From assembly GCA_963693305.1 (NCBI GenBank), contig OY855903.1, positions 50,085,650 to 50,149,649 of the forward strand: a stretch of DNA of 64,000 bases, written 5' to 3'. The position numbers were made by a program, and so were the translations under genes. The notes under the pieces are model-generated. The model had not been told where the DNA came from. It searched no databases and saw only the letters and a list, made by a program, of their open reading frames with translations. The stretch comes from Meandrina meandrites. Taxonomy: Eukaryota > Cnidaria > Anthozoa > Scleractinia > Meandrinidae. Below, piece by piece: positions 1-12,000 of the stretch. How positions within the stretch are numbered: position 1 is the stretch's first letter; each line of letters begins with the position of its first letter.

Positions 1-48
1 TTTGCAGTGGTGGAAAAGTGCCAGTTTTGGAAAATTAAAAAAACTTAC

Positions 49-3000
49 GAGTGATGCCAGAATGGAACCACCTATCCAGGGGTTGAACCTTCTCTCCATA
101 GCCGTGTTATTAGAGATCAGCTTCAGTCGCATGCTCTAAAGGCGATACAAACAACATACACATTACTGTTTTGGCGAGTAATCACAGCAAAACCTGCACG
201 GTAACGTTAAAGTATGTCTTCGACCATAAAGGTGGAGCAACAGGCCAGCGCTGATATCCGTAACTCTGGGTTCCAGTGCAAGAACTGATCATGAATATTG
301 TCCCCCCCCCCCCCCCTCCCCCCCCCCCTATAGTTGCATGATAACCCCCAGCCCTCTTAGTTGCAGGATAACCCCAGCATTCACCAATTTACACTACTAG
401 GAAGAGAGAGAGAGAGACGCTACAGGGTGAAGTGTATTGCCCAGAAGCACTACAATGCGCCTGACCAGGGACCAAAGTAAACGTTCCCTATTATAAATGG
501 TTGCCTCTATCGAACACATGCGGTCACCTATATATACCTAATTGAAGAAACGTTGACCCTGTGAAAAGCATAAACCATGAACGATAAGACCGAAAGGGAT
601 TCTGGGTAGACAGCATTGGTAAGCTTATTAATATTCCTTTTACTGATAATTAAGATATTTTCTTTCTTTGAGAGCCTTAAAAACATGATTTATGCAACCT
701 GTCTCATTGTTATGTTTATTATGTCACAAACGACGATTAATTTTTCCAATTTCCCATTAGACATTTGGGTCGCATCGTTCATGGTTTGTGCTTTCCAGGA
801 TCAATGTTTCTTCAATCAGGTGTGTCCCAACTAAGAGTATACTAGTGGTCATGTGTTTAAATCTTTTGTTAAAGCACTTTAGCATAATGGATTGCTACTG
901 CATTTCACGAAAATTGTTATACCAAATCTGAAAGTTCTACAAATTGATCCTGAGATTCACGTTCTCCGTCAAAGTCCTCTGAGAAACCAGTTGTCCCAGA
1001 GCTTAGGTGGTAAACTTACGTAATTAGACGATCAAAATTCTTATACAGTTCAAAGTTCTCTAATAAATTGATCTTGGGATTCACGTTATTTGTCAAAGTC
1101 GTCTGCGAAACCAGCTGTCTTAGAGTTTGGTTAATGAACTTACATTTGACGATCACCTAAACACATTCGCCAATGGCAACCCGGCATTAAATAGTTTTTA
1201 CACCGCCGGCATCCCATTCGAGTCGACGTCTTATAATGCATATCATAAACAATAAACACCCACGTGGCTGTTGTAGTTTACTTACAGGAGGTGTTTTGGA
1301 GAGAAGCTCACGATTGAGTCTTTCAATGAATCCTTGTAGCAGTGTATTACCACCAGTGACAATCACACTTCCAAACAAACCCTGCATGAGCAAAGGTACA
1401 ACACCGTTTAGTTATACTCGTGCAACAAATGGATTAAATCCCTAACATGTGACCAATCCAATGAATGCTACTGAGCAGTACTTTCATGTGCTGTACAAGG
1501 TGGTTCTAACTTTCAAGTCTGTGGATGAGACCCTAGTGTGTGACCACTCAAATGAAACTATTGAGCATTACTTTCATGTGGAACTGTTTATTGTGCTGTA
1601 CGAGGTGGTTCTAGCTTTTAAGTCTGCGGATGAAGCCCTAGTGTGGGACTATTCAAATGAAAGCCTTTGAGCAGTACTTTCATGTGGTACTGTTTATTAT
1701 GCTATACAAGGTGGGTTCTAACTTTTAAGTCTGTAGATGAGCCCCTAGTGTGGGACCATTCAAATGAAAGCTATTGAGCAGTATTTTCATGTGGTACTGT
1801 TTATTATGCTATACAAGGTGGTTCTAACTTAAGTCTATAGATGATCTCCTAGTGTGTGACCATTCAAGTGAAAGCTACCGAGCAGTACTGTCACGTGGTA
1901 CTGTTTATTATGCTGTACATGGTGGTTCTAACTTTTAAGTTTGTGGATGAAACCCTAGTGTATGACCATTTGTATTGAGCAGACCTTTTGTGTGATACTG
2001 TTTGCTGTACAATATGATTCTAAGATTTGATTTTGTCAAGAAATCCCTAGTGTGTGACCATTCAAATATAAGCTATTTAGTAGTATTTTCATGTGGTACT
2101 GTAAGTTGTATATGCTGAACTACTGAGATGTACAATTTATGTTTCTTTCATGACATACTAACTTGAACAAAACAATCAGACTTGTTATTGGTCTCCTTGC
2201 TTGTCTTATGCTGTAGCTGTTAGAATGATTAAGATACACAGTACACGTACATGCAACTTCCTCTTTGTGATTGGCTCCCAATTATTATAACCCGATGCAT
2301 GACTGTTAAATTGTATTGATATATTTTTTTATGAGAAATTAAATATTGATTACCGACAGAGCCACTTACTGCTCTTATGTCTATGTCGGTCATTCCTACA
2401 CTTGTTGTGACCACTTGTGTGACACCAATGGCGGTACTGCCTTCAATACCCTGGAAATACAACACAAGACACAACATAAAAATATTGAAGGACCGTAGCC
2501 AGTAAATATTTAAAAAGGTACAAGCTTTCGACTGTTTGATCTACAGTCTTCAACAGGTAAAAATGAATGACGAAATATGAATATAAATGTGTACGAATAA
2601 AAAAGAATGGACTATGTAAATTAATTTTGAATGTGTGTAAAAAGAATGTTGGTGTATTGCCCAGGGAGTGGGCAGGAATTGTTGTCAGCATTTGGAGTCA
2701 CCATGGAATGCCAAGATTCTAGTGTTTTTCTTATTCGGAAACTGCCTTTGTCGATTACGGAGGCGTTGTTAAAGTCAATGGAATGGTCATGGGACCATGC
2801 ATGGTTCACAATTCTGGAGCCTTTAGCCGCTGTTTTTACATTTCTTAAGTGTTCTTTTATTCGGGTGTTAAACGCTCTGACAATTCCTGCCCACTCCCTG
2901 GGCAATACAACATTCTTTTTACACACATTCATAATTAATTTACATAGTCCATTCTTTTTTATTCTTACACATTTATATTCATATTTCATCATTCATTTTT

Positions 3001-6000
3001 ACCCGTTGAAGACTGTGGATCAAAGCTTGTACTTTTTTAAATATTTTTAGCCAGAGATCGTCTTTAAATTTTTAATAAGACACAACATGTTACATAAGAA
3101 TGTACATGCACCTCAATAGATAAGGTTATGTCACATTGGTGTCAAACTGGCCAACCCTGTCAGAGCTTTTCCTGGTTTCCATAGCATGAAGCTGTTGGGA
3201 GTGATAGTCCCCCCTCCCTCCCCCAGATGGGATGCCAGTCCATCACAGGTTACAACTCTGCAGCATTATGTTCAGTTGCAGACAGCTGCCTGGTACCCAT
3301 TCATACTCCTGGGTGCAGAGAGGCGCTATGAAGTGTCTTGCCCAAAATGAACTAAAATGAACCCTTTGCACAGGAAATGCTGCTACATAAATTATTAAGA
3401 AGTCATGCAAAACACACTAAGTCTTTACTTGTATGTACACTGACCTTGACATTTGAAGGATCAAAGAGTCCTTCACAAATCCTAAACCTATCCACACCAA
3501 ATGTATTATTATAACCATTGGGAAATTCATACACTACTCCTGGAATGTTGCTTAGATTACTGCAAAACAAGGCAAAGCAAAAACAACTAAAATTATATGG
3601 AGAAACAAGTAAACAACACAGAAACAAAAAATAATGGAAAACTTTCTGCTACAGTTAATATTTCATTCTTCTTGAAACAGCACACAGAACAAATCAACTC
3701 TGGATTATTTTTATGGAATAAAACATCCATGCATTTCTATGCTACAATATTCTGATAAAGTTATAGACAGGGTTTCATACATGTACTCTTTTGAACTTTT
3801 GAAATTTCATAAATTTGATCATTTTCTTGGAAATCATCAGTTTGGTAACTTTTTTGCCACTTTCTTTCATGAAAAAAGAAAAACCTAATTTATTTTTCCA
3901 TGACTTTCCGTGACCCACACTTAAATTTCATATCTTTTTCAGACCCAGAAAATGAAATTCTAACATTCCATGGCCTGTACAAACCCTGTGTACACTGCAG
4001 TGACTTGATCCATGAGTTCCCAAGTGAAGATGATGAAGATACACACAGACAATTTGTATATGTATTTAATAAAGTATCATTAAAAAAAAAAAGAAAATAA
4101 TATATGCACACACACACAACAACAACAATATTTGCATGGCGACCTTGTATTGGATCAATAAAAATTGCTTTAAAAAATGAAAACATTGTTGAAAGTTTTG
4201 TTAACCTTTCATCATAAAGACCATCTGACACTTGAAGAACACTGACTTGAAAATCTTGTATGGTCTCCTGTGCGGTGCAAAGATAAGAAAGTGATTGTTT
4301 AAACATTATTTTTGCATTATAGAAACACACACTTTCAGTTGCTCTTAGTAATTGTCTCAAGTTTGAAAAATCACTACCAAAGATCTACAGTACTACAAAA
4401 TATTCTACTCCTACTTCATATTTTAAGGACAACCCTGTCAACCCTGATGGAAGGTCTATGTTTTTTTATGTAACATTGCCAAATGTACTACCTGCACAAT
4501 CGCCAATCAGCTTTTTTTTAAAAAATCATCTTCACTTAGTCTTCCCTAATAGTAATCTGCCACAGTAAAATTAATAAAAGTCATGGGCAGGTTGTGTAGG
4601 AGTGTATCGAATTTATGAGTTCCCAGTTGGTCACGCATAGTGTCGCCCCTAGCAACAAATGGAAACTAATTGCAAGCAAATAGGAGTGGAACTAACCGCA
4701 AGCAAACCAGAGTGGAATTAACTGCAAGCAAACCAGAGTGGAGCTAACTGCAAGCAACTCAAACTCAATATTTTAACTCGAACTCGACATTTTAACTCGA
4801 ACTTGAAAGTCTAACTCAAACTCAACTAGAAATTCTAACTGGAACTCAAACTCATGAAATGGACAGACCTGTTATGTAGGATTTTAGTTGTTTTAAGTGG
4901 CACTAGAGGAAGGTACAACATGGTGATATACATGTGTAAGAAAGCCAGGATGCCGATTTAGTTTAAAATAATTAATGATTCCATTAGACTATTGTGTCAG
5001 TGAGAAAATCGTTTTTTTATTATTATTTTTTGGCATTAATTTGAATGTAGAAATGGCTCATAATAGTGTATGAGCCAAGGGGGGTTGTCGGTACCATATT
5101 GATGGACAAAGAATGTGATTTTTCTTAATGTACTTCACCTATAGTTTAAAAATATGTGTGATAGCATTGTTCAAAGTGTCATATTCTGTGTTTTTAGGGG
5201 GGGAGGGGTGTGTCGTATTTTGCCCGATGGTGTTTTGTAATTCTCCTTCAACAGGTGCCTGGAATCTCTGTAAATATGTATAATAATACGTTACAAACAT
5301 TACTTTTGATATGAATTTCAGGTTGACGCTACGCAATTATTTAAGAAATTATTTGTAGTCATCATTTACCTTAGGGGGTGGGGGTGGGGGAAAATTATTG
5401 CATGTAAATTTTGGATTCAGTCCCAAAACAAAAATTATTATTTGGAAACAAGATAACAGTTACAATGTTTTTGTATAATAAAATTGTTTTTCCAGCCCAA
5501 GCAGAATGTTCTTGTGTTTTTTCTGCCGTTGGTAGGCTGAAAATATTCTTGCGGATATTCTACAAATAATTAACACACATAATAACAATCTTTTCTAAAT
5601 CTCTGCTTTGGGTTTAGTTTTAGAATTTATTCTCAGAATTTTGCAATTTTCAGCCTCAATATTCTTATGAAATAAATTCTTGTCGAAAAAAGAGTGCAAG
5701 AACCACTTTTTTCTCTTTTCCTGGGCTACCTGTGTGGTTTTTTGTAAGTTGAGCCTTCAGTACCAACTGCTGACTTCGTCCAGTGAGCTTTCTTTGAAGC
5801 TGAGGTAAGTTTTAAGTTCATATTTTTGCATCGTTGCGCTTCAAAATGAATAGTTTACACTAAAAAGATTAATTTTTACCTTACAGAAGAAGCTTCTTAA
5901 CCGTTTGTATTCCAAAAAACGAGATTTCAGACAATATTTTCGTCTCTTTAATATCTGTAAGTATTCAAGATGGTGGCCACAAACTGAATGTGATTTGTAC

Positions 6001-9000
6001 GCTTTTTATATCCATACTTTCGCATTGTTGCACCTGAAAATGAATGTTTTACACTACAAAGATTAATTTTGATCTTCGGCAGAAGCTTTTTATCCGTTCA
6101 TCTTCCTAAAAGAAGGAGCTTTTAGACAATATTTTCGTCTCTTTGATAATTGTAAAATTTCAAGATGGCGGCCATAAATTGAATAAGATTTTTAATCCTT
6201 TTTTTGATATGTACCCTAGAGCTTCTGTTCATCGAAAAATATCACCTTATGATTGCATCTGCCTAAGTGATAATTAAGGGCAAACGCCCGGTGAATACGG
6301 CATGTTTTGTTTTTGAATTATGCCAGAAACTTGCTATTTTTCTAGTGACATAGTTTACTAGTCATCCTAGGAAATATTACAAAACGAATTATTTATGCTT
6401 TGGCCTGAAATATAGGCTTTATCTCTTTTTTATTCGACTTATACAGTCAATGTCAGCAACCACATGGATGGACACAAGGGAACTTGCATAATTCATAAGA
6501 AAAGCTTGAAAATTGATGACGATCATTTGATTAGCCCCCAAAGCTTTGATTCCTGGGCAACGCTGTTAGAAGCGGCAAAGATTCAACAACACGACTCCCT
6601 TCTTCAAATTGCAAGAAATACCCGGGAAGGGGAAGTACCTGAAATATTTTATCATAGGAAATGTCGCAGTGTATTTACCAATGAGAGAGATCTGGAATCA
6701 CTCAAAAGAAAACGTGCCCTGGAAGAGGAATTTCATGAAGGCGAAGCCTCACTTGAAACGCTGAGGAAAAGAAGTGCAACTTCCTCATCATCTCGTGTCT
6801 ACCACAGGAATGCATTTTCTGTGAGAGACCCAAGTATGTAAACCGTATGCTAGAGAAGCTCGTTAAAGCTACTCAGCTAAAAGCGGACAAAACGTTGCGC
6901 CAGATAGCTACCACTAGATGTGACGAGAAGATCATGGCAATTACAAGTAGAGAAATAGTCGCCGCAGAAGCACATTACCATCGATCCTGCTACCGTGACT
7001 ACACCAGGCCCGCTCAACAGCGACAATCAGTAAAAAGTGAGCCGGGGGATGATGCTGAATATGACGCATTTTCCGATTTGTTTCAATTTATTAGAAATGA
7101 AGTTCTAGATTCGCAGGTCGTAACAACAATGATACAGTTAACAAAGAAGCTGGAGTCCTTTCTTCAATCCAGAGGTATAGAAAAGCTGAGGGAATCGACC
7201 AAGAAGCACATCACAAGGAAACTGGAGTCAGAGTTTGGTTCCTTGTTAGAAATTTTTCCAGACGAGAAAGGAAAGCTACCAGTTATGCCTGCAAACCTGG
7301 ATATAAAAACAACAGTGAAACAGAAGATTAACCTCGAAAAGGAACTAAAGAGAATGAAGTCCAAAGCCACAGACCTGCAGAGCGTCGTTGATCAGAGCGC
7401 TGCACACTTGAGAAGTGCGATTTCAGATATACATGTAAAGTGGACGATGCCTTGGCCTATTCTACCATCTAATTTATCTGTCGATCAGTTCCCGATACCA
7501 GAGTGTCTTCGCCGATTCTTGATGGGTCTACTTACATCTAATCCTGACGTGACTGATGCCTCTCCACGAGTGAAGATGTTACTTGAGTCCTTCAGTCAAG
7601 ATCTTATCTATGCAGTGACCTGTGGCAAGACAAAACCACCGAAGCAGATTCTCTTATCATATGGAGTCAAATTCTTGACTGGCAATGTAGAGGTTATCCG
7701 TATGCTCAACAGATTTGGTCATGGTGTGTCGTCTTCCCAGCTTGAAGAGAACGACACAGCCTTGTGTCTCCAGAAAATCGCTGCCAACCTCAATCAGACG
7801 ACAATACTGCCTGGAACAATTCAGCCTTACGTTTTTACCAATCTAGCGTGGGACAACATCGACCGCCTGGAGGAAACCTTGACTGGAGGAGGCACTACCC
7901 ACAGAGTGAATGGCATCGCGGTACAGCCAAGAGTCTTTGGGCCACATCCACCACCTCCACAGCTACCTCCAATCTTAAAGCGCAAACAAAGGAGCATCAC
8001 CTACGAAGAGCAACCCTTGCCCGCATACATAGCCGGTGAAAGAGTCGGTCCAGGTGCTATCGTAGCGAGCAGTGCCATGATGAACGTCCAGGAGGAAGAA
8101 GCCCAAAAAGCTCAAGAAAAGAATCTGATTTGGGTTGTAGCACGACAAACCAATGTAGACAACCAGAGTGTACCAAGCTGGACTGGTTTCAATGTTCAAA
8201 CGCGATGCGAGGAGGATGTGAATGAAGATGTGGTGGCTTATTTACCAACAATAAATGCCCCAGCTACGGAGCTTAGCACCATCAATGAGATCCTGTGCAA
8301 GTCTGAAGACATCAGAAAAAGGCTTAATCAGAAAGACATCGTGGTAGTATTGGACCAAGCATTATACGCCAAAGCATGCGAAGTTGCGTGGAAAAGTAGA
8401 GAGCTTTACGAAAACATCATTCTTCGCTTAGGGACATTTCATACGATCTGCAATTTACTGTCCATCTTAGGGAAGCGCTTTCAAGATGCAGGCTTGAGAG
8501 ATATTTGTATCGAGTCTGGCATACTAGCTGAAGGATCAGTGTCTAGTGCTGTTGAAGGGAAGATGTATAATCGTGGTGTTCGCATCCACAAGTACATCTA
8601 TGAAGCCCTAATGCGACTCATATGGAAGCAATTCTTGCCATGGCTTACAGCTAACCATGAAGATAAATTGCGTGAGCTACGTAACCTCGAAATCAAGGTC
8701 ACCGACATGGTTGATGAAGTAGACCTCAAGCAGTGTGAAACTATTGTGAACAGTGATTGTTTCAAAGAAATTCATACGCTCTGGAGGCAATACTTGCAAC
8801 ATTTGCGCTCTGAGAATGGTCCACTGTCCTGCTTTTGGATGTCGTACATTGACATTGTAGGTGATATACTACTTGGATTGATCCGAGCATCCCGTGAAGG
8901 TAACTGGCAGCTCCACCTCCATGTCATTCGCAACATGATCCCATGGTGCTTCGCCTACGACAAAATCAACTATGCCAGGTATCTACCTGTCTACCACGCT

Positions 9001-12000
9001 CGGATGATGAATCTGCCCTCCGAACACCCCGACGTGTATTCCAACTTCATGGTTGGGATGTTTTCTGTCCAACTGACTGGAGGAGGCTCCTTTGGCCGCA
9101 TTCCTGTGGACCAGACGACCGAAGTCACTGTCAACAAGGACATGAAATCAAGTGCGGGCATAACTAAGTATAGTCTGAAGACAGGAGCAGTAAACAGGTT
9201 CTTTATGACAGCTGAGTACCGATGCTCTTTTCTTGCTCATTTAAGAGACATGGTTCAAGTGAAGCGACCATCCTATCATCATGACGAGATGCTGTCAACA
9301 AGGAAACGCAAAGATGAGCAAGCAGTAACAGCAGTAGAGAGTCTGATTGAAAGCTGGAACAACCCCTTCACAGAACGCAAAGAGCTTGTTAGTCTGTCTA
9401 CCGCCAAACAAGCACCTGGAGATGTAACTAGAGACCTGCTTAACGCGCAACAAGTCAGCGAAAAGGCCTACCAGGAGTTTAGAGAGCAACGGCTGGAATC
9501 GTTCCCACCACAGAAGAAATTCCATGACACAATTACATGTAATTTGAAGAAACTGAAAATCTTTTCTTCCATTAGTAAGAAAAAAAAGGTCTTAACCGAC
9601 GGCAGGACGATGATCTTGAAAGCTGACAGATCCCTCTTCGGACGAATCATAATCATTGGTCAGAACCGGAAAATCGACATCAGAGAACTACTCCAGTACA
9701 GCCTCGGGCCACTACCGTGGTCTTTAGCTACTGCAGAAGGGTTTCCCCGGAAGACTAACAAAGCCACGCTGGCCACCTCCCTCCAAATGGACGTGCAGTT
9801 AGCTGATGGTCTCCCTCAGAACTCAGCTACTATCATTGATGGTATGAGTCTAGTTCAGAAGTTGAGCGTTGGTGGAGGACAGACGAGTTTTGGAATGGTT
9901 GCCTCTTCACTTCTAACAAAAGTTCTTCACAAGGGTTGTCAGAGCAACAGAATCGACGTAGTATTCGATACTTACAGAGAAAAGTCAATAAAGAATGCAG
10001 AGAGAACCATGCGTGGAGAAGTTGCAGGAGTCCAGCTGTCACATATCAGCGCTACCCAACTGGTCAAACAGTGGAGAATTTTCTTGTCAGAGGTCAATAA
10101 CAAGACAAGTCTGATCAAGTTCATTTCGAAAGAATGGAGAGGGGAAGAGTGCAGGAGAAGGCTGAAAGGGAAGACGTTGTTTGTCACTGCCGAAAGCGAG
10201 TGCTGGAAGATAACTGAAGAGGGAAGTGAGAATGTAGCTGAGCTGAAAAGTAACCAGGAGGAAGCTGACACGCGTCTGCTGCTCCACGCCGCACATGCCT
10301 CCCAGGAAGGGTACCTGTCAGTCGCAATCAGCTCTGAAGATACGGACGTGTTTATCTTGCTCCTAAACTTCTCCAGCATCATCAATGCCAAGCTTTTTAT
10401 GAGATGCTGCTCCAGAACCAGGACCCGGCTTGTGGACATCACAGAAGTGGTTCGGAGAATCGGGAACGAGGTACATGTATGCAATGCACTGATTGGGTTG
10501 CACTCTTTCACAGGGTGTGACACAGTCAGTGCATTTGCTGGAAAAGGGAAACGAGGTGCCCTAAAAATTCTGAAGACCAACTCAGATGCTAGAAGAGCTT
10601 TTCTGGAGCTTGGCAAGTCATGGAAGGTATCAGAAGATCTCTTAATTCTCCTCGAGAAGTTCACCTGCTCCATGTACATGCCTGTGGGCAACAACACCAC
10701 CTCTGTGAATGATGCACGGTACAAGCTATTCTGTGCAAAGAATGGGGAAGTGGAGTCGCACCAGTTACCCCCTTGCAAGGACTCCCTTCGAAAACACATC
10801 CTTCGTGCAAACTACCAAGCAGGTTAGTGAACACTTTAATTTCCATGCAGTATTTGTAACTTGTTTGTCGCTTGAAATCAGATAAGGATGATATCAAATG
10901 CAGTATTGCATTAATCCTGCAGCTATATGGAGACGGAGCCTAGAGGCTAATCCAGACATCCCCAGTCCAGATGGTGTGGGGTGGTTGACACAGACCTCTA
11001 CTGACGGTGAATCCACTGAACTTCTAATCGATTGGATGGATGGACAGCCGGCTCCTTCCGCTGTGCTACAATTACTGGCTTGTAAATGCAAGAAGGCCTG
11101 TGAACTACCGAGCTGTGTTTGTATGAACAGTGGGTTAAAGTGCACGGATCTCTGCACGCTTAAGGATTGCACTAACCAGTCGGTTCAAGACGATCCCGCA
11201 GATGTTATCGATAATGACACTGACGAGGATGATGATGACTTTTTGTGAACTATGTAGTTCATTGCTATTGTTAAAAGTTCTTAGAGCTACAAAAAAATCC
11301 AATTTTTTTCGTAATTGTTTGTGGATGATCACTGTGATGATCACACCATGCATAAACTGAGCAGCCAGCTTTTTTTAGGCTAAAAGTTACTCAAAAGAAT
11401 AACAAAGCATTTTCTTATGCATTAGCTTAAGTTAACTTGCCTGAAAAGAATAGATTCAGCGATAAAAATAGTTTTTCTACAGAGATTTCAAGCAGCAATG
11501 CCAAAAACAGGTTTGACCGTGAGCCCGGGAGTCTGGGACCGAGTTTGCAAAAGTGAATATTTTTACATAATTGTGGTTAAATATCACCGTTTTAATATTG
11601 AATTACATGCTTGTACTATCAAACCTTATTTTAAGTGAAACTTATGGGATAACATTTAACAATTATGTGAGAAAATACAAAATATAGGGTGTTTGTCAAT
11701 CTGAAACCTGTCTTTCGGTATATTTGATGTTTCGCCGATCACGTGATCACTATGACGCGACGTGCACTTGTGAGTTAAGAGTGATTGTTATTCAATTAAG
11801 TGTAACTTTTGCATGAATTAAGCATGTATAGATACGTTAGGTACTTATAAATGCTTTTACCCCACATTAAGAAATCTATGCAAGCAAAACTTTCCTGTGG
11901 GGGAGGGGTAAGAAAAAATGGCATTCTACCCCCTAAGATGACACTTTGTGCAGTGCTATCATACAAAAATAAAAACTTGGGTTAATAACCTAACTTGATA

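Larger units (their letters stand above)
2489..3062 (-). mobile_element. Penelope-like element remnant: inverted terminal copies around a GIY-YIG tail
   Basis: Blocks 2489-2690 and 2875-3062 are inverted copies of each other (~190 bp). Between and partly within them, the minus strand encodes the end of a Penelope-type GIY-YIG endonuclease. The inverted arrangement of terminal repeats is common for 5'-truncated Penelope copies. It lies in the ACTL6A intron between exons 2370-2450 and 3445-3559. Confidence 0.6.

Noticed and set aside
616..834. 72-codon plus-strand frame (membrane-like)
   Set aside because: Intron of ACTL6A; hydrophobic only because AT-rich; no homology recognised.
1446..2110. 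Possible CRISPR-like repeat array
   Set aside because: Units are ~100 bp, diverged and without spacers; eukaryotic context. It is a minisatellite.
5139..5336. Minus-strand exon-like stretch [11 protein letters not shown] considered as the missing ACTL6A exon
   Set aside because: No resemblance to the family; the true exon was found at 12135-12224 ([10 protein letters not shown]) with matching phase.
9972..10799. 275-codon open frame on the minus strand
   Set aside because: Antisense of the nuclease-domain coding region; codon pattern and homology support only the plus strand.
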